Part shown: positions 54,953-64,000 of the stretch, one piece after another
Numbering within the stretch: position 1 is the first letter of the stretch
How the letters are laid out: each line of letters opens with the position of its first letter
Source of the DNA: Rhynchopus euleeides
Taxonomy: Eukaryota > Euglenozoa > Diplonemea > Diplonemida > Diplonemidae
Reading direction: 5' to 3'
Assembly (NCBI GenBank): GCA_963210315.1
Contig: OY723244.1
Coordinates: forward strand, 1,178,001-1,242,000
DNA length: 64,000 nucleotides
Made by a program: the position numbers and the translations under genes
Notes under the pieces: model-generated
Database searches by the model: none
What the model saw: only the letters and a program-made list of their open reading frames with translations
Told to the model about the DNA's origin: nothing

Positions 54953-56086
54953 ATGGATGTGACTGTTCGTCATGCTGAGACCGGGGACAGCTGTGTCGTC
55001 GGTGTTCCGGAGGGCGGGACCGTGGTCGGGCTGAAGGCGGATGCGCTCAACGAGATGTTCCCGGGTTCTATCAACAACGCAGACCGTGAGGCTGAGAACG
55101 TGGCAGCACACATCGAAGGGTGTGAGGAGGAGCTGGACGACGCACAGCGTGTTGCCGACACGGGTCTGGAGGACGGGGGTGCTGTCAAGCTCGTCCCACG
55201 CTGGCCCATCGTCAAGGCTCCCGCTGTCTACAACACCCAGCATGGGGAGTGCACACAGTGCATCACACTGTCGAGGTGTGGGACGCTGTGTGCTGTGGGT
55301 TGCTGCAACACACAGGTCACTGTGTTTGACACCACCACCGCTGATGTGGTGGCGGACTTAGCACACGGCGACAGGGACATATCTTGCACACCCTTCTCTG
55401 TCTGTGGGACGTGGTTGGCGACGGGTTCTTGGGACGGGACCATCTGCGTGTGGCTGACATCGACCTGGGAGCAAGTGTGCATCCTTCACGACGACGACTA
55501 CAGCAACGTGTACAGTGCAGCGTGGACACACTGCGGGTGTCTGGTGTCCGGAGACGCATCATGCAAAGTGCGTGTGTGGGACTTGAAGGGCACACCGAGC
55601 GCCACAGTGCTGGAGGGTCACAGTGATGCTGTTCGCAGCATTGCTGTGTCGGGCACGAGGATCTTCAGCGGGTCAGATGACAACAGCATCCGTGTGTGGG
55701 ACATCAGCACCCTCACACACACACACACCCTGGATGGCCACACTGATGATGTGCCTGACCTGGCCCTGACTCAGGACGAGCAGCACCTGGTGTCGTGCTC
55801 TGATGACAGGTCCATCAAGGTGTGGTGCACAACCTCCCTCAGCTGCCTGCGTACTGTGGATCTCGACAGATTTCCCTTCTCGCTTGCTGTGTCACAGACA
55901 GGTGATGTTGTTGCAGTAGATTTATTTACCGCCACCATGCTGTACCGCCTCAGCACAGGTGAGTGTCTGGGAGAGGTGGACTCAGAGGGTGAGGGGACTG
56001 CCCTCAGCGTCTGCGGGAGGTGGGTTTTCACACCAGCAAACAACACTTCTGTCACTGTGTGTGCGGTGTCTTCCGCTTCACTCTGA
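54953..56086 (+). CDS. UbL-WD40 protein, array unit 4
   Basis: 377 residues, identical to units 2 and 3. Last of the identical WD40 genes. Confidence 0.92.
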   Translation: MDVTVRHAETGDSCVVGVPEGGTVVGLKADALNEMFPGSINNADREAENVAAHIEGCEEELDDAQRVADTGLEDGGAVKLVPRWPIVKAPAVYNTQHGECTQCITLSRCGTLCAVGCCNTQVTVFDTTTADVVADLAHGDRDISCTPFSVCGTWLATGSWDGTICVWLTSTWEQVCILHDDDYSNVYSAAWTHCGCLVSGDASCKVRVWDLKGTPSATVLEGHSDAVRSIAVSGTRIFSGSDDNSIRVWDISTLTHTHTLDGHTDDVPDLALTQDEQHLVSCSDDRSIKVWCTTSLSCLRTVDLDRFPFSLAVSQTGDVVAVDLFTATMLYRLSTGECLGEVDSEGEGTALSVCGRWVFTPANNTSVTVCAVSSASL

Positions 56087-56566
56087 TTGCAGTGTCTTCT
56101 AACCCTGTTCCCTTCCTTGAGTGTTTGCGGCATTTTGACCCGGGTTTGCTGTTCTTGCCAGTTTCTGCACACGACCTTCGCACGGAAAGTGTTGTTCAGA
56201 TCAGCCTTCATCCCCCAAGTGGGTTTGTCTGTGTGTGTGGCATCATCAACGCAGCTGGAGGCAGCTGTGTGTTTGGATCTGAGATGACAAGGGTGTGGGG
56301 GGCACTGCGTCAATCCCTTCCGACGGCATGCACACCCCTCTCCCCTGCAGGAGGCCCCCTCTGCCGCAGACACACCGCAGTGCTGCCGTGCACACCACAC
56401 TCTGCGACAGGAGGGCAGTGCTGTTGTGTGTGCCACTTCGAGACATGCCGCCTTTGATCACATCCCCACCGTCACACTGCCTACCATCACACACACCGCC
56501 ATGCCCTCCAGGAAGGCTTTGCAGGTTGTTCCTTAGCAAGTCGAAAGGGTACACGAAGCCAAACAC

Positions 56567-57478
56567 ATGGATGTGACTGTCCGTCATGCAGGGACCAGTG
56601 ACAGCTGTGTCGTCTGTGTTCCGGAAGGCGGGACCGTGGTCGGGCTGAAGGCGGATGCGCTCAACGAGATGTTCCCGGGTTCTATCAATAACGCAGACTG
56701 TGAGGCTGCATGCGTGGCAGCACACATCGAAGGGTGTGAGGAGGAGCTGGACGATGCACAGCGCGTTGCCGACACGGGTCTGGAGGACGGGGGTGCTGTC
56801 AAGCTCGTCTTGCGCGACCACTCCAACCTGATCCGCATTCTCGATGGGATCAACCGCAACGGGCGTGCCGGGGGGCAGCTGCTGTCACAGCTGTGCGACT
56901 TGGAGCGCTTCATGAGCGACGACGGCTCGGAGACCTCCTCACCGGAGATGTGCCTGACGCACTATGAGCAGATCATGCGCACCCTGCTGACGGTGTACGA
57001 GGCACCCGACTTCTCGGAAGAGGTGCGCGACCGCATCACAGACCTCGTGTTCCTCCTCCACAACCTGGCGGTGCCGGAGGAGATTATGCGCCTGGTTGCG
57101 TCGCTCTTCACCCGGGACACAGGCCTCTTCTCGTCTACCAACGCGAAGGGCCTGCTGCTCCGCCTGCTTGCAGAAGTGCTCAATGCTGCGACGCAGCCGG
57201 GTGCCGGGCCTGGCTGCCACCGCATTACACCTGCCGTGTTCGACCCCATCTCGCCCATCCTCACCGCTTGTCTCAACTCCAGAGAACTCACCCTGCGCAA
57301 GCGTGCCGTGTACGTCTTCGTGGCCATGTACAGCCACCTCCGTGCCGACAGCCTCCCCCACTTCATCGGCCTCACAGACGTACAGCTCAAGCTCTGCGAG
57401 CACTACATCGGCAGGCAGCCTGGCTGCGAGGAGGCGGACCTTGTGTTGGAGGTGGCTGAGCACCACAGCATGCGGTGA
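56567..57478 (+). CDS. UbL-TOG-like protein, array unit 4
   Basis: 303 residues, identical to the earlier array copies. After it the next cassette changes: the following second-slot gene (60250) carries WD40 instead. Confidence 0.9.
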   Translation: MDVTVRHAGTSDSCVVCVPEGGTVVGLKADALNEMFPGSINNADCEAACVAAHIEGCEEELDDAQRVADTGLEDGGAVKLVLRDHSNLIRILDGINRNGRAGGQLLSQLCDLERFMSDDGSETSSPEMCLTHYEQIMRTLLTVYEAPDFSEEVRDRITDLVFLLHNLAVPEEIMRLVASLFTRDTGLFSSTNAKGLLLRLLAEVLNAATQPGAGPGCHRITPAVFDPISPILTACLNSRELTLRKRAVYVFVAMYSHLRADSLPHFIGLTDVQLKLCEHYIGRQPGCEEADLVLEVAEHHSMR

Positions 57479-58420
57479 GAGAAGAACACGGGGGGGGGGG
57501 GTCAAGGATGGGGTGGGCCGTGGGGTATCGCGCAGTTGGTTGAGTTTCCTTGCAGGGGTTAAGTGGGAGGGGAGGGGGGGGTCAGGGGTTGGTGCACCAT
57601 GTACACCACGGATGAGTCTGGCAACAACGGGCGGGGTCGACTCGTCGGGACGACGGGTGAACCTGCTGAAACGACACACAAGCGTTTTTCTGAGGATCCA
57701 TTGCAAGCTATCAAGCCGCCTGCAGCAGAACTTCCTCGAGGGTACGGTCGCGCCGGTGCGCTGCTTCTGGTTGAGTCGTTGCTCGAGGGGGGGAGACGTC
57801 CTCTCCTCTCATCAGGGACGGCCACCCACCGGGCCACTGACTGCCACCCCGCTGGGCACCCTTTAATCTTTGGCAGAACAACGTATTGCTTTCAACCTCC
57901 TACCCGCCCCCCTTTGTTGTGCACTCCATCGTGTTCTTCTCAGCAGAAAGACTCATGGCAGCGTTCGGTATCCCGCACACCTCCACCAGCAGGCACCGTT
58001 CGTAGAAACAACAACCATGTGTCGGAAGTGTTCCACATTCTTCTTCTCTGCCTTCTTTTGAATGGCGCAAAACGTCAGAACTCTGAACCGCCCAGACCGC
58101 ACACCCACCCCTGTGCCCTCTGAGATCCAGACATGCACACTCCAGCCGGCGCTATCTCCGGATCTGTTTCCAGCCCAGAATGCTTACCTCAACCCTTTCC
58201 CCTTTTCTATCCTCCGACACAAGCAGAGACTCAATAATTTTGACCTGCATATTTCTCGGCTCACTTGCTGTGAGCTCATTTCGTCATAAGGGGCAGCTGA
58301 CTCCCGAGTGCTTCTGGCATGATGACGCACCCAGGTGAGTGACGCCACCCTTCAGTGGGTCCCACATGGAAGGGCCGATCCCCCTTGACCCTTCACTGTC
58401 GGCCCCGCGCTTCGTGGTAA

Positions 58421-58455
58421 GGATTGACAGCAGTGCTCTCTCTGCAGACTGCCCC
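58421..58455 (+). promoter_or_regulatory. Shared upstream module, last WD40 gene
   Basis: Same as the array modules; CAG ends at 58447, 181 bp before the ATG. Confidence 0.55.
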
Positions 58456-58627
58456 ACACCCCCTCCCCTCCCTCACGAAGCCCCCCCAACCTTGCACAAC
58501 CCCGTCCATCCCCACCCAGATCTGTGCCCTTCTCTGTTTCCCGTCCCACGTACCTAACATCCCTGCACGCTGCACACATCGCCACACACTCTGGCCCAGG
58601 CTGCAAGGAGATAACCAATATCGAAAC

Positions 58628-59770
58628 ATGGATGTGACTGTTCGTCATGCTGAGACCGGGGACAGCTGTGTCGTCGGTGTTCCGGAGGGCGGGACCGTGG
58701 TCGGGCTGAAGGCGGATGCGCTCAACGAGATGTTCCCGGGTTCTATCAACAACGCAGACCGTGAGGCTGAGAACGTGGCAGCACACATCGAAGGGTGTGA
58801 GGAGGAGCTGGACGACGCACAGCGTGTTGCCGACACGGGTCTGGAGGACGGGGGTGCTGTCAAGCTCGTCCCACGCTGGCCCATCGTCAAGGCTCCCGCT
58901 GTCTACAACACCCAGCATGGGGAGTGCACACAGTGCATCACACTGTCGAGGTGTGGGACGCTGTGTGCTGTGGGTTACTGCAACACACAGGTCACTGTGT
59001 TTGACACCATCACCGCTGATGTGGTGGCGGACTTAGCACACGGCGACAAGGCTTTCAGGGACATATATTGCACACCCTTCTCTGTCTGCGGGACGTGGTT
59101 GGCGACGACGAGCTCTTGGGACGGGACCATCTGCGTGTGGCTGACATCGACCTGGGAGCAAGTGTGCATCCTTCACGACGACAACTACAGCAACGTGTAC
59201 AGTGCAGCGTGGACACACTGCGGGCGCCTGGTGTCCGGAGACGAATCACGCAAAGTGCGTGTGTGGGACTTGAAGGGCACACCGAGCGCCACAGTGCTGG
59301 AGGGTCACCACGATGCTCGCAGCATTGCTGTGTCGGGCACGAGGATCTTCAGCGGGTCAGATGACAACAGCATCCGTGTGTGGGACATCAGCACCCTCAC
59401 ACACACACACACCCTGGATGGCCACACTCGTGAGGGCATGAGCCTTGCCCTGACTCAGGACGAGCAGCACCTGGTGTCGTGCTCTCATGACAGGTCACTC
59501 AAGGTGTGGTGCACAACCTCCCTCAGCTGCCTACGTACTGTGGATCTTGGCAGGTATCCTTTATCGCTTACTGTATCACAGACAGGTGATGTTGTTGCGG
59601 TAGATTTAGTTACCGCCACCATGCTGTACCGCCTCAGCACAGGTGAGTGTCTGGGAGAGGTGGACTCACAGGGTCATGGTGTTGCCCTCAGCGTCTGCGG
59701 GAGGTGGGTTTTCACACCAGCAAACAAAACTTCTGTCACTGTGTGTGCGGTGTCTTCCGCTTCACTCTGA
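58628..59770 (+). CDS. UbL-WD40 protein, diverged end copy
   Basis: 380 residues. The UbL and first blade are identical to the array up to 58975; the rest differs at scattered sites, many in the loops before each blade: HGDKAFRDIY for HGDRDIS, TTSSWD for TGSWD, HHDARS for HSDAVRS, HTREGMS for HTDDVPD, SQGHGVA for SEGEGTA. Length changes are whole codons (+3, +1, -1), so the frame is kept. Tops of blades are where propellers usually bind partners, so this copy may bind something else. Confidence 0.92.
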   Translation: MDVTVRHAETGDSCVVGVPEGGTVVGLKADALNEMFPGSINNADREAENVAAHIEGCEEELDDAQRVADTGLEDGGAVKLVPRWPIVKAPAVYNTQHGECTQCITLSRCGTLCAVGYCNTQVTVFDTITADVVADLAHGDKAFRDIYCTPFSVCGTWLATTSSWDGTICVWLTSTWEQVCILHDDNYSNVYSAAWTHCGRLVSGDESRKVRVWDLKGTPSATVLEGHHDARSIAVSGTRIFSGSDDNSIRVWDISTLTHTHTLDGHTREGMSLALTQDEQHLVSCSHDRSLKVWCTTSLSCLRTVDLGRYPLSLTVSQTGDVVAVDLVTATMLYRLSTGECLGEVDSQGHGVALSVCGRWVFTPANKTSVTVCAVSSASL

Positions 59771-60249
59771 TTGCACTGTCTTCTAACCCTGTTCCCTGCC
59801 TTGCGTGTTTGCGGCATTATTGCCCGGGTTTGCTGTTCTTCCAGTTTCTGCACATGACCTTCGCACGGAAAGTGTTGTTCAGGTCAGCCTTCATCCCCCA
59901 AGTGGATTTGTCTGTGTGCGTGGCATCATCAACGCAGCTGGAGGCAGCTGTGTGTTTGGATCTGAGATGACAAGGGTGTGGGGGGCACTGCGTCAATCCC
60001 TTCCGACGGCATGCACACCCCTCTCCCCTGCAGGAGGCCCCCTCTGCCGCAGACACACCACAGTGCTGCCGTGCACACCACACTCTGCGACAGGAGGGCA
60101 GTGCTGTTGTGTGTGCCACTTCGAGACATGCCGCCTTTGATCACATCCCCACCGTCACACTGCCTACCATCACACACACCGCCATGCCCTCCAGGAAGGC
60201 TTTGCAGGTTGTTCCTTTGCAAGTCGAAAGGGGACACGAAGCCAAACAC

Positions 60250-61383
60250 ATGGATGTGACTGTCCGTCATGCAGGGACCAGTGACAGCTGTGTCGTCTGT
60301 GTTCCGGAAGGCGGGACCGTGGTCGGGCTGAAGGCGGATGCGCTCAACGAGATGTTCCCGGGTTCTATCAACAACGCATCCCGTGAGGCTGCATGCGTGG
60401 CAGCACACATCGAAGGGTGTGAGGAGGAGCTGGACGACGCACAGCGCGTTGCCGACACGGGTCTGGAGGACGGGGGTGCTGTCAAGCTCGTCCCACGCTG
60501 GCCCATCGTCAAGGCTCCCGCATCCTACAGCAGTGCGTGTGACAACGGATCGATATCCTGCTTCACACTGTCGACGTGTGGCACGCTGTGCTCAGTCGGG
60601 TACAGCAAAGGACACATCACTGTGTTCGACACCATCACCGCTGATGTGGTGGCGGGCCTCATACATCCTGACGTAATCTGCACCGCGTTCTCCGTCTGTG
60701 GGACGCGGTTGGCGACGTGCTCTGATGACGGCACCATCTGCGTGTGGCTGACATCAAACTGGGAGCAGGTGTGGTGTCTGGAGGAGGGCACAGAGGTGTG
60801 GTGTGCAGCGTGGACACACTGTGGACGTCTAGTGTCGGGTGACGGGCGTGGGGACGTCCGTGTGTGGGACTTGGAGGGAGCACCGCGCGCCACACTGCTG
60901 GAGGAGGGTCACAGCGATCCTGTTTATGGGATTGCAGTGTCGGGCACGAGGATCTTCAGCGGGTCAGAGGACAAGAGCATCCGTGTGTGGGACATCAGCA
61001 CCCTCACGCACACACGCACCCTGGATCACACAGACTCAGTCAACCACATCGCCCTGACCAATGACGAGAAGCATCTAGTCTGGTGCTCTTCAGACAAGTC
61101 CCTGAAGGTGTTGTGCACGACTTCCTTCAGATGCATCCGGGCTGTGATTTTGCCTGACAACCCTTTCCTGCTTGCCGTGTCGCAGCCAGGTGATGTCGTG
61201 GCAGTGTCCTTTCCTCAGTACACCGAGTTGTTCAGCTTCAGCACCTTGCAGTGCTTGGGACAACTGGAGTCAGAGCGTGAAGGTGTTGCACTCAGCCCAT
61301 GTGGCAGGTGGGTGCTCACAACAGGCTTCCCTTTTGTGAGTGTGCGTGCTGTGTGTGACGTTCCGCATGAGGACGTCACTTAA
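60250..61383 (+). CDS. UbL-WD40 protein in the TOG slot (domain swap)
   Basis: 377 residues. The 5' flank (about 59771-60249) and the UbL (AGTSDSCVVCV, AACVAAH) match the TOG-like genes, but after codon 81 (junction at 60492/60493) a WD40 propeller follows (PRWPIVKAPASY...). It is therefore a TOG-type promoter and UbL fused to a WD40 end. The seven blades (ends ITVFDT, ICVWLT, VRVWDL, IRVWDI, LKVLCT, ELFSFS and a degenerate last blade) are well diverged from the array. The acceptor AG 31 bp upstream of the TOG genes is TG here (CCTTTGC), so the CAG at about 60208 may be used instead. The frame is open upstream to 60109. Confidence 0.92.
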   Translation: MDVTVRHAGTSDSCVVCVPEGGTVVGLKADALNEMFPGSINNASREAACVAAHIEGCEEELDDAQRVADTGLEDGGAVKLVPRWPIVKAPASYSSACDNGSISCFTLSTCGTLCSVGYSKGHITVFDTITADVVAGLIHPDVICTAFSVCGTRLATCSDDGTICVWLTSNWEQVWCLEEGTEVWCAAWTHCGRLVSGDGRGDVRVWDLEGAPRATLLEEGHSDPVYGIAVSGTRIFSGSEDKSIRVWDISTLTHTRTLDHTDSVNHIALTNDEKHLVWCSSDKSLKVLCTTSFRCIRAVILPDNPFLLAVSQPGDVVAVSFPQYTELFSFSTLQCLGQLESEREGVALSPCGRWVLTTGFPFVSVRAVCDVPHEDVT

Positions 61384-62047
61384 TCAGCATTCTTCTGCTC
61401 TTCCGTGCTTGCCGCGCACTGCCTTGCCTGTGCTTTCCCGACATCCCTCCTGAGCGTGGCTCGTAAGAGGTGTGCCACTGCCTGCAACGTGCGACTCTGG
61501 TTTAATCCACAGTCGTCGGCTGGCGTGTTCGCAGGTTCTGCATCAGGCATTGCGTTTTTCTTACGTGCCTAATAATGAGGGCACATGTCACAGGGGTCTG
61601 GGGGCCTGGGAGAAGAGTGCAAAAAAGGATTGCCAGGTTTCTTTTGTTTTGTTTGTGCAACCTTCTGGTCACCTGCACGTTGGGGCGTGGAGTGTAGGTG
61701 AACAAAACATTGCTCCCACTGCAACCTTTTTAGTTCTGAACGCCTTCCGTGAGCACGGTGCGTTTGACACAAAAATGATCGACACAGTGCTCTCTCTGCA
61801 GCCTGCTCCAAACCCCCTCCCCTCCCCTCCACTCCCTCACGAAGCCCCCCCCCCCCCCTCTCCACCTGCACGACGACTAGTAATGACGTTATTCTCGCTT
61901 TCCGCCCTCTCGATGTACGATCTGTTTGAGTAGTGTCGGGCCATGTTCTGACAGCACTGCCGACACTCCACCTCCCTTCTGCAGGTCTAGGGCGGCGACA
62001 AGCGGCAGAAGCACGGGGTGGGGTGGGTGGGTGGGGGTGCATCTGCG
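61384..62047. other. Spacer before the receptor gene
   Basis: No gene. Carries block 61619-61675, similar to 248-305 and in part to 35478-35500, and then the shared upstream module. Confidence 0.5.
61777..61810 (+). promoter_or_regulatory. Shared upstream module before the 7TM-UbL gene
   Basis: GATCGACACAGTGCTCTCTCTGCAG, then CCTGCTCC and a C/T-rich run ending CACGAAGCCCCC as upstream of the WD40 genes. CAG ends at 61801, 247 bp before the ATG. Confidence 0.5.
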
Positions 62048-64000
62048 ATGCCTTTCCCAGACAGGGGCATGGTGCGGGGCATGGCACGCAGGACGCTCAA
62101 AGGGGGGCTTCCCACGCTTGTGCTGCTGCTGTCCGTCGCATGCCCTGCCCTGATTGTGTACTACTTCAACAAGGACGCCCCGTACTACACAGTGCGGCAC
62201 CCGCATGCTGAAACAGTCGGCATCTGGGACCCTGCACGCCAACCGGAGCCGTGGCACGTCAAGGACGATGGTGGCAATCTGACGCTGCGGTGCACATTTT
62301 CCGAATCGATCGGCAACGGCAACAACAGCAACAACAGGACCAGCAACATCATCAAGAGCGCGTGCCCAGTGGTGGACATCGGTCGTGTGGGGTCCTCCCT
62401 GTCCGCCATGCGTGCCACCACGATGTTTGTGTATCCCGTAGTGGCAGCAGGGCGCGCTGTCATGCTGGCAGCTGCGTTTGTGGCGTGGCCCGACAAGCAC
62501 CTGTGGTGGCGTGTGCTGTACTGTGCGCAGGCCACCGTAGGGCTGTGCTGCACGCTGCTGCTTGCGGTGCTCTTCGCCACAGGCTTCCCCCACCTGCCGT
62601 ATGAAGGCCTTGACACCCTCTGGGTGGTGGCGTGCAACGTCCCCTCGGCGGTGTGGCTTGCGGTCCGCTTCGAGCTTGTGCTCCACACATTCCAGCTGTG
62701 CATCCTGTTGGAGAGGAGCACTGTCTCCGGACTGGATATCGCCTTCCTGATGGTCGATGTCCTAGCCACTGTCGTGTGGTCCGTGCTGATCGGGGATAGC
62801 CTGCGCGGATGGCCTGGGTACTGCGTTGCGCTCATCCCCCCCTCTGTCATGCTGGCGGGGATGGCCTCAGGGGTGATATTCGTTGTAGGGGTATCGGCTA
62901 GCACCCACACAAATGTGTACCAGAAGCCCATCCAGATGTGCCTCGCGGCAACACTTGCACACTTCACCCTTTGGACTGTGTTGCACCCCATGTATGACAG
63001 TGACTTCTTCCTAGCAACATCTCCAAAAACGCTGTATAACCCGATGTTCGCGGCCATCTCCGTCATCTTCCCTTCTTATTTTCCCGCGGTTATGCTTCTG
63101 TCCCTGTCCCCCCGGTGTGGGAGTGTTCCTGAATGCGAGCGTGCTGTGCCCGCAGGGCTGCAGCGTGTGTGGGACGACGCGGCGTCTGACGACTCGAGCG
63201 GCTACGGCAGCTGCCCCGAGTGGCCAGAGGGTGCTGACGCGGAGCTGCCGGAGGCGCTGCGCGACGCAGACTGCGACGGGATGCCACTCGACCTGTGCCT
63301 GCCTGGCGGGGAGGTGCTGCCAGTGCTCGTGCCCGCCGATGCCACGCTGGGCACACTGCGCCTCCGTGCAGCACACGCCCTGCAGCTGCGGGGCACGCAG
63401 GCGGGTGTGCGGCTTGCGCTTGACGGGGCCGCCCTGGCACGCAGCAACGACACGCCGCTGTGTGGGGTGGGGATGGAGGTGGGTGCCGCTGTGCAGGTGT
63501 GCGTGCGCATCCCTCCCCCCAACCCCGCCGCTGCCCAGGCCGTGCTGCGGCGTGCGTTGCAGAAGGGCGACGTGCAGGCGGCATGCCTGGCACTCGGCAG
63601 GGCGCCAGGTGACATGCTGCTGAAAGAGCTGCTCCAGGCTCCAAGGTACACCCCCATGTCGTGTGCCGTGCTGCGGCACGCCCTGCTGAAGACAGAGCCG
63701 CGCTCCGCAGCCGCGCTCGTGCGTATTCTCATGGTGCGCAGCATCAGCTTCCAGGGAACCGAGGGACTTGTGTTCCGCAGTAAATACGCGCGCTGTACAT
63801 ACAGCGAGTACGGGCAGGGTGTGGTGTGCGTGTCGGGTGTGCTGCACAGGCCTGGTGTGCTGGACAGGGCGATGGGTGTGGGGCGGGACACCCATCCGGC
63901 AAGTTACGTCAGGCTGATGCGGTGCCTGGACGGGTTTGCAGAGAGGGCTGACTTCGACCACCGACTGTTTGTTCGTGGATTCATGGAGCCTGTCAAAGAG
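62048..64000 (+). CDS. 7TM receptor-like protein with cytosolic UbL domain (partial, runs off the window)
   Basis: 651 codons are open to the last base; the C terminus is missing. ATG 62048 is the first Met after an in-frame stop at 61988. Residues 19-40 are a signal peptide or anchor. Residues 41-125 should be extracellular, with glycosylation motifs NLT, NNS and NRT (Asn77-Thr99 region). Seven hydrophobic segments follow at about 126-147, 157-180, 190-220, 230-250, 258-284, 296-315 and 331-352, the number expected for a 7TM receptor. A cytosolic tail includes residues 411-488, a second UbL-type domain: MPLDLCLPGGEVLPVLVP with ATLGTLRLRAAHAL and GMEVGAAVQVCVR align with the locus UbL (GVPEGGTVVGLKADAL; GLEDGGAVKLV). 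A helical region follows (490-565) and then sequence I do not recognise. It carries no obvious class motif of known GPCRs. Confidence 0.85.
   Translation, partial: MPFPDRGMVRGMARRTLKGGLPTLVLLLSVACPALIVYYFNKDAPYYTVRHPHAETVGIWDPARQPEPWHVKDDGGNLTLRCTFSESIGNGNNSNNRTSNIIKSACPVVDIGRVGSSLSAMRATTMFVYPVVAAGRAVMLAAAFVAWPDKHLWWRVLYCAQATVGLCCTLLLAVLFATGFPHLPYEGLDTLWVVACNVPSAVWLAVRFELVLHTFQLCILLERSTVSGLDIAFLMVDVLATVVWSVLIGDSLRGWPGYCVALIPPSVMLAGMASGVIFVVGVSASTHTNVYQKPIQMCLAATLAHFTLWTVLHPMYDSDFFLATSPKTLYNPMFAAISVIFPSYFPAVMLLSLSPRCGSVPECERAVPAGLQRVWDDAASDDSSGYGSCPEWPEGADAELPEALRDADCDGMPLDLCLPGGEVLPVLVPADATLGTLRLRAAHALQLRGTQAGVRLALDGAALARSNDTPLCGVGMEVGAAVQVCVRIPPPNPAAAQAVLRRALQKGDVQAACLALGRAPGDMLLKELLQAPRYTPMSCAVLRHALLKTEPRSAAALVRILMVRSISFQGTEGLVFRSKYARCTYSEYGQGVVCVSGVLHRPGVLDRAMGVGRDTHPASYVRLMRCLDGFAERADFDHRLFVRGFMEPVKE

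Larger units (their letters stand above)
44117..58975 (+). repeat. Perfect tandem array, 3675-bp unit, about four copies
   Basis: Each unit holds a UbL-WD40 gene, 480 bp, a UbL-TOG-like gene and an 1150-bp spacer. Positions shifted by 3675 read the same wherever I compared them. Identity ends on the left near 44116 (a T/C change in the UbL) and on the right at 58976 (GGGTTACTGC for GGGTTGCTGC). Perfect identity means very recent amplification, ongoing homogenisation, or an assembly effect. Confidence 0.95.

Noticed and set aside
45559-57706. Minus-strand frames up to 255 codons repeated in the tandem array
   Set aside because: They lie opposite the UbL, TOG-like and WD40 genes, repeat with the unit and have no recognisable domain.

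Overview
The window looks like nuclear DNA of a euglenozoan, most likely a diplonemid. The main evidence is a short stretch on the minus strand (19465-19503) that reads like a diplonemid/kinetoplastid spliced-leader exon: it contains CAGTTTCTGTAC and ends ATTG followed by a GTAT donor. The DNA is GC-rich, full of C/G homopolymers and microsatellites, has at least one GT-AG intron, and has eukaryote-type transposons. The species call rests on remembered spliced-leader sequences and was not searched. I found no tRNA, rRNA or bacterial operon.

Region 1 (1-34650) is repeat-rich and gene-poor. It holds hAT elements recognised by their ends and 8-bp target duplications; a small GGGGGTCTTCGCT inverted-repeat family (MITE); and a single 2524-codon open frame on the minus strand (11603-19177) of a LINE with reverse transcriptase and restriction-like endonuclease, lying 288 bp downstream of the spliced-leader exon in the same orientation. 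It also holds a back-to-back chain of three transposons sharing TA boundaries (20834-23733), a foldback element (24420-25571), two related minisatellites (28290-30300), and a duplicated block around a 4.2-kb insert (27988-32803). One conventional gene with an intron starts at 32995; I do not recognise its product.

Region 2 (35389-64000) is a gene locus. Most genes start with the same 81-residue ubiquitin-like (UbL) domain, which is joined at exactly the same codon either to a seven-bladed WD40 propeller or to an ARM/HEAT (TOG-like) helical domain. Order: WD40 (35773), TOG-like (37642), a predicted myristoylated RING protein with two glycine-zipper membrane segments (40402), four perfect 3675-bp tandem units of WD40 + TOG-like (43928-57478), a diverged WD40 (58628), a WD40 sitting behind the promoter and UbL of a TOG-like gene (60250), and a 7TM receptor-like protein with its own cytosolic UbL domain (62048, cut by the window end).

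An upstream pyrimidine/CAG module recurs before several gene types and may be the trans-splice acceptor. The WD40 parts diverge with changes in loops, whereas the TOG-like parts are nearly identical. Taken together this suggests a modular, rapidly evolving recognition or signalling locus built on a UbL domain, with a RING protein and a receptor as neighbours. The joint function is inference; the domain structure and repeats are visible directly.
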